Below are positions 48,527 to 56,600 of a stretch of DNA of 64,000 nucleotides, piece by piece. Source of the stretch: Bacillus sp. A301a_S52 (GTDB lineage: Bacteria > Bacillota > Bacilli > Bacillales > Salisediminibacteriaceae). Both the position numbers and the translations under genes were made by a program. Where the stretch lies: the NCBI GenBank assembly GCA_024701455.1, contig JABXYP010000001.1, forward strand, positions 1,864,001-1,928,000. Reading direction: 5' to 3'. Under the pieces are notes generated by a model. The model saw only the letters and a program-made list of their open reading frames with translations, searched no databases and was not told the origin of the DNA. Position 1 is the first letter of the stretch. The number at the start of each line of letters is the position of its first letter.

Positions 48527-48541
48527 TATACTATATAAATT

Positions 48542-48572
48542 AACACTCATCTATTGATGAGTGTTTTTGTTT
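48542..48572 (+). terminator. Terminator after the tRNA cluster
   Basis: ACACTCATC pairs with GATGAGTGT, followed by a T-rich tail that runs into repeat copy 6. Confidence 0.85.
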
Positions 48573-48711
48573 ATCATAGATAAGCGTTCATAAAACTCCG
48601 GCCTCAAAATAGAGAGGAGAGGTAACGCCATTTAAGCAGGAGATAACGGATGATCATTTCCTGACCAATCAGTGGGGAAGAACGAGACCTACCACTGATT
48701 GAAGTTTTTTT
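48572..48711 (+). repeat. Dispersed structured repeat, copy 6
   Basis: Begins TATCATAGATAAGCGTTCAT and ends GAAGTTTTTTT. The hairpin 1 core AAATAGAGAGGAGAGGTAA is kept and its right arm is present but altered; hairpin 2 (AATCAGTGGGGAAGAACGAG then CCACTGATT) is very well kept. It starts directly in the tRNA terminator tail. Confidence 0.87.
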
Positions 48712-48905
48712 AATTTGTCTAGCTAGAGAAAAAGATAGTGACGCCATTATTGGAATCATGTCTGGTTGATTAGATTTATAATACCTGTCGTTAAATAGCT
48801 AGAACAGCAAAGTAACGATAGAGATAATATATTTTAAAAGAAATGAGCAGCAAACTTGATGGGAGGTAGAGATATCCTACATAATAGTAGGAGAGGAGGG
48901 ATCCT

Positions 48906-49271
48906 ATGAAACTTGAGTTGTCACCAGCTGCTATTGAGCAGTTGAAAAATGAAGGTATGAGTGCTGAGACAAATGTTCTCTTTCTTCAATATGAAACAGA
49001 TGGATGTGGCTGTGTCGTAAGCGGTGTTCCAAAACTGGTAGAATTAAGCTCGGAAGAATTAACTAAAGAGGAAGATATCTCAATTATTGAAACAGTGCCT
49101 GCTCCTTATCGTGCTGCTATTCAAAAACGGGTGGAATGGGTGTATGATGATAACCTTATAATTGATTATTCTTCTTCAGCAAATATGTTCCAATTAAAGA
49201 GCCCAAATCAAATGATTAATCCGCGGCTTAAATTTGATAGCCTTAAACAAACTGAGCAATTTTCCATGTAA
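48906..49271 (+). CDS. HesB/IscA-like protein (YqkB family)
   Basis: A 121-residue member of the Fe-S biosynthesis fold family. It has a Cys-Gly-Cys motif at C34-C36 in YETDGCGCVVSG but lacks the C-terminal Cys pair of true A-type scaffolds, as in the YqkB subgroup. An Fe-S assembly role is therefore uncertain. GAGGAGG lies upstream of the ATG. It stands alone before sodA. Confidence 0.8.
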   Translation: MKLELSPAAIEQLKNEGMSAETNVLFLQYETDGCGCVVSGVPKLVELSSEELTKEEDISIIETVPAPYRAAIQKRVEWVYDDNLIIDYSSSANMFQLKSPNQMINPRLKFDSLKQTEQFSM

Positions 49272-49352
49272 TGAATGGTTAAAGTTATAATGTTAACGCT
49301 ATAAGGTTTATTCATTGAAAGCGGAGGGTATATTTGTTAATGTAAATAGTGT

Positions 49353-49395
49353 TGAGGATAACTCTTTTTCCATTATGGGAAAAGTGTTATCCTCA
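49353..49395. other. Long hairpin upstream of sodA
   Basis: TGAGGATAACTCTTTTTCC and GGGAAAAGTGTTATCCTCA pair almost completely (43 bases with a short loop). No T-run follows on the plus strand. It lies about 60 bases before the sodA start and could be a terminator for the preceding gene, a 5' leader stem or a protein-binding site. Confidence 0.6.
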
Positions 49396-49455
49396 GTGGG
49401 ATAAAATTTCGGGTAACCGATGTTTGCCTACATAAAATTTAAGGAGGAGATATGA

Positions 49456-50064
49456 ATGGCATTTTCTTTACCAGAACTACCATACGCACATGACGCATTA
49501 CAACCTCACATCGATCAAGAAACGATGGAAATCCACCACGGCAAACACCATAATACTTATGTAACAAAGTTGAATGGTGCGCTGGAAGGGCATAGTAATC
49601 TTGCTAGCAAAAGTTTAGAAGATTTACTTGCGAATATTGAAACATTACCTGAGAGCATTCGTGGAGCTGTTAGAAACAATGGTGGTGGTCACTATAATCA
49701 CACTTTCTTTTGGAAAATCATGTCTCCGGATGGCGGAGGCACTCCTACTGGAGAACTTGCAGAGGCTATCACTAGCACTTTCGGAAGTTTTGAAGCTTTC
49801 AAAGAAGAATTTAAAAATGCCGCATTAAACCGATTTGGTTCTGGATGGGCATGGCTTGTTGTAAATAACGGAAAGCTTGAAATTACGAGTACTCCAAATC
49901 AAGACAACCCTATTATGGAAGGTAAAACGGCCATTTTAGGAGTCGACGTTTGGGAGCATGCTTATTACTTAAAATATCAAAATAAACGTCCTGACTACGT
50001 CGAAGCATTCTTTAATGTAGTCAATTGGGATGAAGTTGCAAAACACTATAGTGAAGCAAAATAA
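49456..50064 (+). CDS. sodA: Superoxide dismutase [Mn]
   Basis: Mn-dependent cytoplasmic superoxide dismutase. Metal ligands H27, H82, D164 and H168 are present, and the DVWEHAYY signature is complete. The Gly-Gly-Gly-His before H82 and the general sequence favour Mn over Fe. Length is 202, as in B. subtilis SodA. AAGGAGGAG lies upstream. The order sodA-yqgE-pbpA is that of B. subtilis. It depends on manganese, for which an importer lies 20 kb upstream. Confidence 0.97.
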   Translation: MAFSLPELPYAHDALQPHIDQETMEIHHGKHHNTYVTKLNGALEGHSNLASKSLEDLLANIETLPESIRGAVRNNGGGHYNHTFFWKIMSPDGGGTPTGELAEAITSTFGSFEAFKEEFKNAALNRFGSGWAWLVVNNGKLEITSTPNQDNPIMEGKTAILGVDVWEHAYYLKYQNKRPDYVEAFFNVVNWDEVAKHYSEAK

Positions 50065-50075
50065 TCATTAACATG

Positions 50076-50109
50076 ACCGTATTCCTTATTGGGGATACGG
50101 TTTTTTATT
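50076..50109 (+). terminator. Terminator after sodA
   Basis: ACCGTATTCC pairs with GGGGATACGGT, followed by a T-run. Confidence 0.88.
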
Positions 50110-50276
50110 TTTATAATTCTGTTGGTTTCTAAATAGTTAATGTGTACATAACCCAGCTCTAAATCATGAAAACGCCCGCTTTAAATGATAACTTCAGATC
50201 CAATGACTAAATTAAGGGAATATCCTCTTTTTCAGAGTGACACACTAGTCATGTCTGTAAAAGGAGCGTTGATTAC

Positions 50277-51509
50277 ATGAAAAATTTAGTCAGAACAATG
50301 GTTGGCGATATTGAATTAAATAAAGAGATTAAATTATTACTATTAATCGGTGGGCTCTATGCATTAAGCGTTGCACTGTCTAATACATTCGTTAACGTTT
50401 ACTTATGGAAACAAAGTGAAGATTTTGTCAGCTTGTCAATTTATAATTTGTTTATTGTCATTATGCAGCCTGTAACGTTTGTATTAGCTGGCAGATGGGC
50501 AAAAAAAATTGATCGAATTACGGTTCTAAGATTAGGTGTTATTTTCCTCTCGGTTTTTTATTTAACTGTTTTAATGCTTGGAGAAAATGCTGGTAATTAT
50601 CTTGTGTTACTAGGTATATTATTAGGAATTGGTTACGGCTTTTATTGGCTTTCTTTTAATGTTTTGACGTTTGAGATAACTGAACCAGAAACGAGGGATT
50701 TTTTTAACGGATTTTTAGGTTTACTTAATTCGTTTGCCGGTATGATAGGCCCTATTTCGGCAGGACTAGTCATTACACATATGGAAAAATTAACAGGATA
50801 TAACATGATATTTTCGTTTTCTTTAGGACTTTTTGTAGTTGCTGTCATTCTTAGCTTTTTCTTAAAGCGACGACCAGCACAAGGGCGTTATAAACTGCTG
50901 GATGTTTTTCGACTGCGAAAACAGTCTTATAATTGGCGACGTATATTGTATGCCAATTTTTTTCAAGGTTTGAGAGAAGGCAGCTTTGCCTTTGTTGTCA
51001 TTGTTTGGGTCTTTGTCTCTACTGGTAGTGAATTAGCTATAGGGACCTACGGGCTTATTGCGTCAGGTATTTCATTTATAAGCTATTATTTAGTAGGTAG
51101 GTTCTTGCCAAAAACGTTTCGGAAAAAAGCTATTCTTGTAGGGAGTATTTTTCTATATGCAGCTGTGTTTATTATTGTGTTCGATCAGAATTTCTCACTA
51201 CTTATTACATACGGTATCGTGATTTCAATGGCGTATCCATTGTTACTGGTGCCTTATTTATCGATTACGTATGATGTGATCGGTTCTTCAGAGAATGCTG
51301 AAGAGTTAAGGATTGAGTATATTGTTATTAGGGAGTTATATTTAAACGGTGGGAGAATTATCTCTATTCTCGTGCTCCTTCTAGCTATTTGGCAAATGGG
51401 GGAAAAAACGGGTATTCCGTTCACCTTGTTATTGTTAGGTTCGGGGGAGTTGCTATTGTTTTGGATGATGAAAGCAATTTCCATACCAAGCGGGAAAAAA
51501 GAGCAATAA
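50277..51509 (+). CDS. yqgE: MFS-type membrane protein YqgE
   Basis: A 410-residue, 12-helix protein of the major facilitator type, lying between sodA and pbpA as yqgE does in B. subtilis. The substrate is unknown. The central loop (about 200-225, KRRPAQGRYKLLDVFRLRKQ) is basic, as expected for a cytoplasmic loop. AAGGAG lies upstream of the ATG. No terminator follows before the 6S RNA promoter. Confidence 0.85.
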   Translation: MKNLVRTMVGDIELNKEIKLLLLIGGLYALSVALSNTFVNVYLWKQSEDFVSLSIYNLFIVIMQPVTFVLAGRWAKKIDRITVLRLGVIFLSVFYLTVLMLGENAGNYLVLLGILLGIGYGFYWLSFNVLTFEITEPETRDFFNGFLGLLNSFAGMIGPISAGLVITHMEKLTGYNMIFSFSLGLFVVAVILSFFLKRRPAQGRYKLLDVFRLRKQSYNWRRILYANFFQGLREGSFAFVVIVWVFVSTGSELAIGTYGLIASGISFISYYLVGRFLPKTFRKKAILVGSIFLYAAVFIIVFDQNFSLLITYGIVISMAYPLLLVPYLSITYDVIGSSENAEELRIEYIVIRELYLNGGRIISILVLLLAIWQMGEKTGIPFTLLLLGSGELLLFWMMKAISIPSGKKEQ

Positions 51510-51558
51510 AGTCCTTTTCAAAAAAAGAGCGAAATCAGTCATTATGCGATAGTTCTCT

Positions 51559-51587
51559 TTCGCAAAGTAAACGTTATATGATATAAT
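51559..51587 (+). promoter_or_regulatory. Promoter of 6S RNA
   Basis: TTCGCA at 51559-51564 and a perfect TATAAT at 51582-51587 with a 17-base spacer. The expected start is near 51595, at the 5' end of the RNA. Confidence 0.7.
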
Positions 51588-51597
51588 AACACTACAT

Positions 51598-51795
51598 TTA
51601 AACATGCCTGCGGTGTTGGTGAACTTCGAGTTTAATTCGAACCGAACACCAATTCACTTTGGGAGCCTTATATTAAAACATTAACAACATGCCCAAACCA
51701 ACTTTTTTGGGAAGTTGGAGATGTTTTTGCGGGCACCCACCTGCCTAGGGCGGGTTCGTGAAATCTGGAAGATAACCGCACTTGCGGGCAACCAC
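51598..51795 (+). ncRNA. ssrS: 6S RNA
   Basis: About 195-base RNA that binds sigma-A RNA polymerase. TGCCTGC near 51605 pairs with GCGGGCA at 51784-51790 to form the closing stem. Inside are stretches close to B. subtilis 6S-1 RNA: a GTTTAATTCGAACC-like piece, then CTTTGGGAGCC, and CATTAACAAC. A large open central region between the two half-stems fits the 6S shape. It has its own promoter and terminator. I identify it by these blocks, not by a covariance search. Confidence 0.8.
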
Positions 51796-51796
51796 T

Positions 51797-51827
51797 TCAG
51801 ACACCTTTTCAGGAAGGTGTCTGTTTA
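51797..51827 (+). terminator. Terminator of 6S RNA
   Basis: CAGACACCTT pairs perfectly with AAGGTGTCTG, followed by TTTAT. Repeat copy 7 begins in this tail. Confidence 0.85.
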
Positions 51828-51937
51828 TCACAGATAAGCGTGCGTAAAACTCCGCCTCCAAAATAGAGAGGAAAGCTCACTCTATTTAGGCGAGAGATAA
51901 CGGAGGCTAATGTCCTGATTGAAGGGTCATTTTATAA
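51825..51937 (+). repeat. Dispersed structured repeat, copy 7
   Basis: Begins TATCACAGATAAGCGTGCGT and ends TCATTTTAT. Hairpin 1 is nearly complete (AAATAGAG and CTCTATTT arms). Hairpin 2 is deleted between CCTGATT and GAAGG, so this is a short form. It abuts the 6S terminator and precedes pbpA. Confidence 0.87.
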
Positions 51938-51991
51938 GTAAATAATAGATATGTAGATACATCTAGTAAGATAGAGAGAGGGACAAGATTA

Positions 51992-54040
51992 ATGAGTGAA
52001 AAAAAAGGGCAAAAACCTCATCTACCTGTACGATTAAATATACTTTTCTTTGTCGTGTTTTTATTATTCTCTGCGTTAATTCTTCGGTTAGGTATCGTGC
52101 AGATCGTCCAAGGGGAGGAATATCAAGAAGAGCTGGAGAGAACTGTTAACATTAGTCATCCAGTGGAAGCTCCGAGAGGCCTTATTTATGATAGGTATGG
52201 AAACATCCTTGTTGATAATGAATTACTCCTGACTGTTACTTATACGAACCGAAATACGACCCAACCAGAAATGTTGGAAGTGGCAGCTCGCCTCAATGAA
52301 TTTATTACGATGGAATATGAGGGTGATTTAGAAGGTCGATTTGAAAGGGACAGAAAGGAATATTGGGCCCTCTTAAATAAGGACGAATTTGAAGCGTTTC
52401 TACCTATGAGTGAAGCGGAAGATATGACAGATGAAGATATCCATCAAGAGCGCCTTGAGCAGATTACTGAAGATCACTTATCCCAATTAACAGATGAAGA
52501 AATTGAAATATTTTTTTTGTGGAGAGAATTTAATAGTGGCTATAATAACTTACCGCATAAAGTTATGCAAGGTATTGAATATGAAGAAGCTGCTCAAATT
52601 ATTGAACATATTGAAGAATTACCAGGTGTCGATATCATTCGCGATTCAACAAGAAAATATGTATACGGAGATACATTGAGAGGTGTCTTTGGCAGTGTTG
52701 GAGCGATCCCTAGAGACAATATTGATGAATTCCTTTCGTTGGGATACGAGCGAAATGAAGAGGTAGGAAGAAGTTACCTTGAAGCTCAATATGAGTCTGT
52801 TTTACGTGGTAATAAAGGGGAAATCGAAAATTTCACGGATCAGAGTGGTAACTTGTTAAGAAATGCTGAAGAAAGGCTAGGAAGCAGAGGGAACGATTTA
52901 GTTCTTACACTTGATATGGAGCTTCAACAACTAGTCCAAGATGCGATTGAAAATGAAGTCACAAGTGCCAATGCAAGATTTATTGCGGAAAAAGATGCAT
53001 TTGTTGTTATGATGGATCCGAATACTGGCGATATTTTCTCAATGGCTGGGTATTCCAGTGATCTTGGCACATTCACGCAAGCTTATGAAGCCGGTTCCTC
53101 TATTAAGGGGGCGACAGTACTGGCCGGTCTAGATACAGGGGTGATTGGGCCAGGTAGTGTTATATACGACAGACCGATCACATTACCAGGATCACCTCCT
53201 ATCAGCTCAGTAAATAATTTTGGGCCTGTCGATGATTTAACAGCATTGGAGCGATCATCGAACATTTACATGGTAGAGATTGCTATGAGAATTATCGGTT
53301 ACGTTCCTGGTGTGTCAGGTAGGAACTGGGGGAATTTAAACCCTGGTTTTAATACTCTTCGTTCATACTACAATCAATTTGGTTTAGGAATTGAAACAGG
53401 TATCGATCTGCCAAATGAATTCAGCGGCATGAACGGTGGAAATCCAACGAGAGAAGGGGCAGCCGGTTCATATCTTTTCTTATCTTTTGGCCAATTTGAT
53501 ACGTATACGACGATGCAGTTAGCTCAGTATGTATCAACCATTGCTAATGATGGTTATCGTGTGGCACCAAGAATCGTACAAGAAATAAGGCAACCTGGTT
53601 CTGACAGAGATGAACTAGGCGCCATCTCCCAGCAAGTTGAAACTAAAATATTAAATTATTTAGATGTAGACTCTAATCACTTAGATCGTATCCAACAAGG
53701 GTTTTACCGAGTTGTTCACGGAAACCAGGGTACGGCGAGTGCATACTTCGGTAACGTTGGTGTTGATGTGGCAGGGAAGACAGGAACAGCCCAAGTAATG
53801 GTGAACGGAGAAAAAGGAAATAACCAAACGTTTGTCGGTTATGCCCCTTATGATGATCCAGAGGTAGCCATTGCAGTCATTGTCCCAGGAACACGCACGG
53901 AACACACTGGTGGTGTCGCTAACAGGATTGCAGAAAAATCATTAGAAGCGTACTTTGATTTAAAAGAAAATAGAAACGGACCAGAAGTATCTGATGATGG
54001 GGGAGATATTGATGAGATCGATAACACTCCGTCAAACTAA
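51992..54040 (+). CDS. pbpA: Penicillin-binding protein 2-type transpeptidase (PbpA)
   Basis: Class B PBP for lateral wall synthesis. One N-terminal membrane anchor (about 16-38) is followed by the dimerisation domain (RGLIYDRYGN) and the transpeptidase domain. The active Ser lies in SSIK near residue 369, the SSN motif near 424 and KTG near 593. The C-terminus is Asp-rich. Length is 682. GAGGGACAAG lies upstream. It matches B. subtilis pbpA (PBP2A) in position. Confidence 0.94.
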   Translation: MSEKKGQKPHLPVRLNILFFVVFLLFSALILRLGIVQIVQGEEYQEELERTVNISHPVEAPRGLIYDRYGNILVDNELLLTVTYTNRNTTQPEMLEVAARLNEFITMEYEGDLEGRFERDRKEYWALLNKDEFEAFLPMSEAEDMTDEDIHQERLEQITEDHLSQLTDEEIEIFFLWREFNSGYNNLPHKVMQGIEYEEAAQIIEHIEELPGVDIIRDSTRKYVYGDTLRGVFGSVGAIPRDNIDEFLSLGYERNEEVGRSYLEAQYESVLRGNKGEIENFTDQSGNLLRNAEERLGSRGNDLVLTLDMELQQLVQDAIENEVTSANARFIAEKDAFVVMMDPNTGDIFSMAGYSSDLGTFTQAYEAGSSIKGATVLAGLDTGVIGPGSVIYDRPITLPGSPPISSVNNFGPVDDLTALERSSNIYMVEIAMRIIGYVPGVSGRNWGNLNPGFNTLRSYYNQFGLGIETGIDLPNEFSGMNGGNPTREGAAGSYLFLSFGQFDTYTTMQLAQYVSTIANDGYRVAPRIVQEIRQPGSDRDELGAISQQVETKILNYLDVDSNHLDRIQQGFYRVVHGNQGTASAYFGNVGVDVAGKTGTAQVMVNGEKGNNQTFVGYAPYDDPEVAIAVIVPGTRTEHTGGVANRIAEKSLEAYFDLKENRNGPEVSDDGGDIDEIDNTPSN

Positions 54041-54053
54041 TTGACCACATAAG

Positions 54054-54096
54054 AACGAGCTGTTTCATAAGTATTACTTATGAAACAGCTCGTTTG
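54054..54096 (+). terminator. Terminator after pbpA
   Basis: ACGAGCTGTTTCATAAG pairs with CTTATGAAACAGCTCGT around a 9-base loop, then TTTG. It is strong and symmetrical. Confidence 0.85.
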
Positions 54097-54326
54097 TCAT
54101 CTATTAGGTTTCTTACGGTTTCACTTTGATATTTAATGTGTTATCTTCATATACACCAACAGTCATTCACTCCTGTTGGCGAATGAATGACCTGCTTTAA
54201 TTAATCATCCCTGTATGATGTCTTAGTATTTTCGAAAACCATCTCCAGAAATTATTTATTCGTTTTTGGTGAACCTAGTTTTTCTTTAATTTTAAAATTG
54301 AAATTTAGGTGTAAAACGTGAACGTT

Positions 54327-54830
54327 TTACTGTGACGTAATTAAGTCGATTATCTCGTCTAGTGTCATCGTACTATCTAGCGTATAATCTCCAATTTGCA
54401 GTTGCTGGGCGACGCCTCTATCACTCAATGCCGCTTCAAACTCTTGGGCTGATTTAACAATGTTAAGTGTCTCAAGCTTATGACTGATATCTTTTGATGT
54501 CATTCCCTGTTCAATAGAGAGAATACTGATGTACAAAGGATCGGCTTCGATTACTGACTCGTCTTCGTTAACTTCGTTGTCAACCACTGCTTTTAGTTCT
54601 TCAATTTGTATATGCAGTTCTTCATTTTCTCTCTTTATTTCTTCAACTATTTCCTCGGACGCACTATTATCGTCTTCAATAGCTTCATTCTCCGAAGCAT
54701 TTATCTGATCATCTGAGCCATTGGAAATAGCAAAAAACGTGTCGGGTTGCACATAATAAATAGCCGCTAAAAGAGAACCGCACAAAAATAAGCCTGCTGC
54801 TATTCCACGAAATGTATGCTTAGAAGCCAT
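54327..54830 (-). CDS. Membrane-anchored protein with MltG-like N-domain
   Basis: A 167-residue protein with an N-terminal membrane helix (about 9-26), an acidic linker with a short coiled coil (EEIVEEIKRENEELHIQIEE), and a C-terminal LysM-like part (ISIEQGMTSKDISHKLETLN-like, ending GDYTLDSTMTLDEIIDLI). This last part resembles the LysM-like subdomain at the start of MltG/YceG transglycosylases, but the catalytic domain is missing. A wall-associated role is inferred. Confidence 0.7.
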   Translation of the reverse strand: MASKHTFRGIAAGLFLCGSLLAAIYYVQPDTFFAISNGSDDQINASENEAIEDDNSASEEIVEEIKRENEELHIQIEELKAVVDNEVNEDESVIEADPLYISILSIEQGMTSKDISHKLETLNIVKSAQEFEAALSDRGVAQQLQIGDYTLDSTMTLDEIIDLITSQ

Positions 54831-54912
54831 AATTTGTCTCCCTTCTAAATATCGAATTAAAGTGACTACGGAAGCTCATTATATGTGACATATTAATAAG
54901 TAGTAGATTAAT

Positions 54913-55257
54913 CTAATTAGCCATCATTTCTTCAATATCATCGATGTGGCTGTTTGTCATATCTGCGATGTGAGCAATGGAATATCCCTCTTCATAAAGA
55001 GAGAGAACATCATCACGTGTTAAAGATTTACTAGCAGTTGCGGCGGCGACTTCCTGTTCTGATAGTTTGTGACTATCCATTAAAAACTCTTCTTCAAGTA
55101 CTTTTATCTTCTTTTTCAAATAATAGATTTCCTGCATCATTTGAATTGACATATTTTCAACTTGATTTTCTATCTCTTTATTAGAATCTTTTTGAAAGAA
55201 TGATAATAGAAATAAGATGGCAGAAAGACTAAATAAGCCGATAATAATCCATTGCAT
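54913..55257 (-). CDS. Membrane-anchored coiled-coil protein
   Basis: A 114-residue protein: one membrane helix (about 2-20), a coiled coil (about 28-60) and a C-terminal helix-turn-helix-like piece (TRDDVLSLYEEGYSIAHIADMT). The layout recalls small membrane regulators such as SwrB, but I do not assign it. GGAGGAAG lies upstream. It lies 82 bases upstream of the MltG-like gene on the same strand, probably in one unit. Confidence 0.7.
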   Translation of the reverse strand: MQWIIIGLFSLSAILFLLSFFQKDSNKEIENQVENMSIQMMQEIYYLKKKIKVLEEEFLMDSHKLSEQEVAAATASKSLTRDDVLSLYEEGYSIAHIADMTNSHIDDIEEMMAN

Positions 55258-55502
55258 GGATGCTTCCTCCTTTAGTAATAGTACAGTCTATCTATCTTAT
55301 ATTATCAGATCTCGGCCTTTTTGTGTGAAATAGTTATATAAGTTCATTTATATTCCTTTAATTAGAAATTATTATGTCGTATTTTTTACTTGTTAGAGGA
55401 CCCTATTGAACATATTATTACAAATAAAGACAAAAATACCACCTTGTTGAATGTGGAAATACTCGATACGATTAGAGATAAGATATTTTAAGGGAGGGAA
55501 GA

Positions 55503-56090
55503 ATGTTGGAACTATTAAAAAATACACTACGACCTTTTATAACCGGATATTTAGTAAAAGGAGAAGGACAAGTCTATCACAGTGTTCAAATGAATTCCAA
55601 TGTGGCGTTTCAAGAAGTTTGTGTCGATAATTTAGCTATAAAACGTGTGCTATTGCCCGACAAAAATGAAAAAACCCGAATAAATAAATTACTAATATAC
55701 AATATGTCAAGTAAAACAATTGAAACAAAAATGAGAGTTCATTACTATATGAATTCGGGTTGTATGATGCCTTTTGTTTATTATTCACCCCATTATGAAG
55801 CGATGGTAGCTTGTGCGAACGATATTTATTATGTAACAGGTGGTATGAGCCAGGAAGGTGGTCCAATTCAATACCAGACGAATATGAACGATATGAATGC
55901 TAGTACAGGTAGTAATGCGACAAAAGCAGTCTATCAGCCTTTAACTAAACATAGTGACGGATGGAGTCTCACCTTTAATCTACGACTATTACCCTATGAT
56001 CAGACCTACATGTATGATTGGGAATTATCACATACAGAATTAGTCAATTTAGAGAAGGAACATTTAGCATTAAGGCAGTTATTTAATTGA
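55503..56090 (+). CDS. Protein of unknown function, 195 residues
   Basis: Not recognised. It opens MLELLKNTLRPFITGYLVKG and is soluble, with no signal or membrane segment, and rich in Tyr, Met and Asn. A central stretch (GGPIQYQTNMNDMNASTGSN) is polar and looks like a loop. Mixed strands on both sides suggest a beta-rich fold. GGGAGGGAAG lies upstream of the ATG, so translation is well supported. Confidence 0.7.
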   Translation: MLELLKNTLRPFITGYLVKGEGQVYHSVQMNSNVAFQEVCVDNLAIKRVLLPDKNEKTRINKLLIYNMSSKTIETKMRVHYYMNSGCMMPFVYYSPHYEAMVACANDIYYVTGGMSQEGGPIQYQTNMNDMNASTGSNATKAVYQPLTKHSDGWSLTFNLRLLPYDQTYMYDWELSHTELVNLEKEHLALRQLFN

Positions 56091-56330
56091 TGTGAGTTCT
56101 TGGTTTTAAGTTCATTCACGTTTAAGGATAGTCACAATACAAATTAAATAAGATCAGCCGAAAATAGTGTACAAGCTAAGAGGGCGTATATTAGAGAGTT
56201 ATAACGTTATTTTGTGAGCTGTAAAGTAATAAACATAATAAAAAAAGACATCTTAATTTCTAAAAAAACAGGTAAATTAACAAAAGAAAATTCTGTGCGG
56301 AAAAAGATGCGCTATAACAGTGACTTCCTC
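56091..56330. other. Intergenic, no gene seen
   Basis: AT-rich spacer before the rpmG promoter. A short GTG-started frame here has no ribosome binding site and is not called. Confidence 0.4.
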
Positions 56331-56359
56331 TTGAATCTCTTAGCAATCTCTGCTATTAT
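56331..56359 (+). promoter_or_regulatory. Sigma-A promoter of rpmG
   Basis: TTGAAT at 56331-56336 and TATTAT at 56354-56359 with a 17-base spacer, giving a start about 30 bases before the rpmG start codon. No Zur box is seen. Confidence 0.7.
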
Positions 56360-56398
56360 TTTAAGGTATGAGTCAGTTAGAATTTGGAGGGATAAATA

Positions 56399-56548
56399 AT
56401 GCGTGTACAAGTTACTTTAGCTTGCACTGAGACAGGCGATCGTAATTACATTACGACAAAAAATAAACGTACTAATCCGGACCGTATGGAACTTAAAAAG
56501 TACAGCCCGAGATTAGCCCGTCACACATTACATCGTGAGACAAAGTAA
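56399..56548 (+). CDS. rpmG: 50S ribosomal protein L33, zinc-free type
   Basis: A 49-residue L33: [20 protein letters not shown] and onward, ending LHRETK. It has a single Cys (C9); the two CxxC pairs of the zinc-ribbon form are absent (CTET and YSPR replace them), so this is a C-minus L33. GGAGGG lies upstream. It is monocistronic with its own promoter and terminator, in the same region as a B. subtilis rpmG gene. Confidence 0.95.
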   Translation: MRVQVTLACTETGDRNYITTKNKRTNPDRMELKKYSPRLARHTLHRETK

Positions 56549-56555
56549 TAAGGGA

Positions 56556-56600
56556 AAAACGACTGAAGAACCGAATAATGGGGATCAGTCGTTTTTTATT
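56556..56600 (+). terminator. Terminator after rpmG
   Basis: AAAAACGACTGA pairs with TCAGTCGTTTTT, followed by TATT. Confidence 0.85.

Noticed and set aside
50150..50230. Possible eighth copy of the dispersed repeat (AAAACGCCCGC near 50170)
   Set aside because: Only about ten bases match the end of copy 4; no hairpin or 5' box is present.
56214..56399. Open frame of 61 codons upstream of rpmG
   Set aside because: GTG start without a ribosome binding site, Lys/Ile-rich chance composition, and it covers the rpmG promoter.
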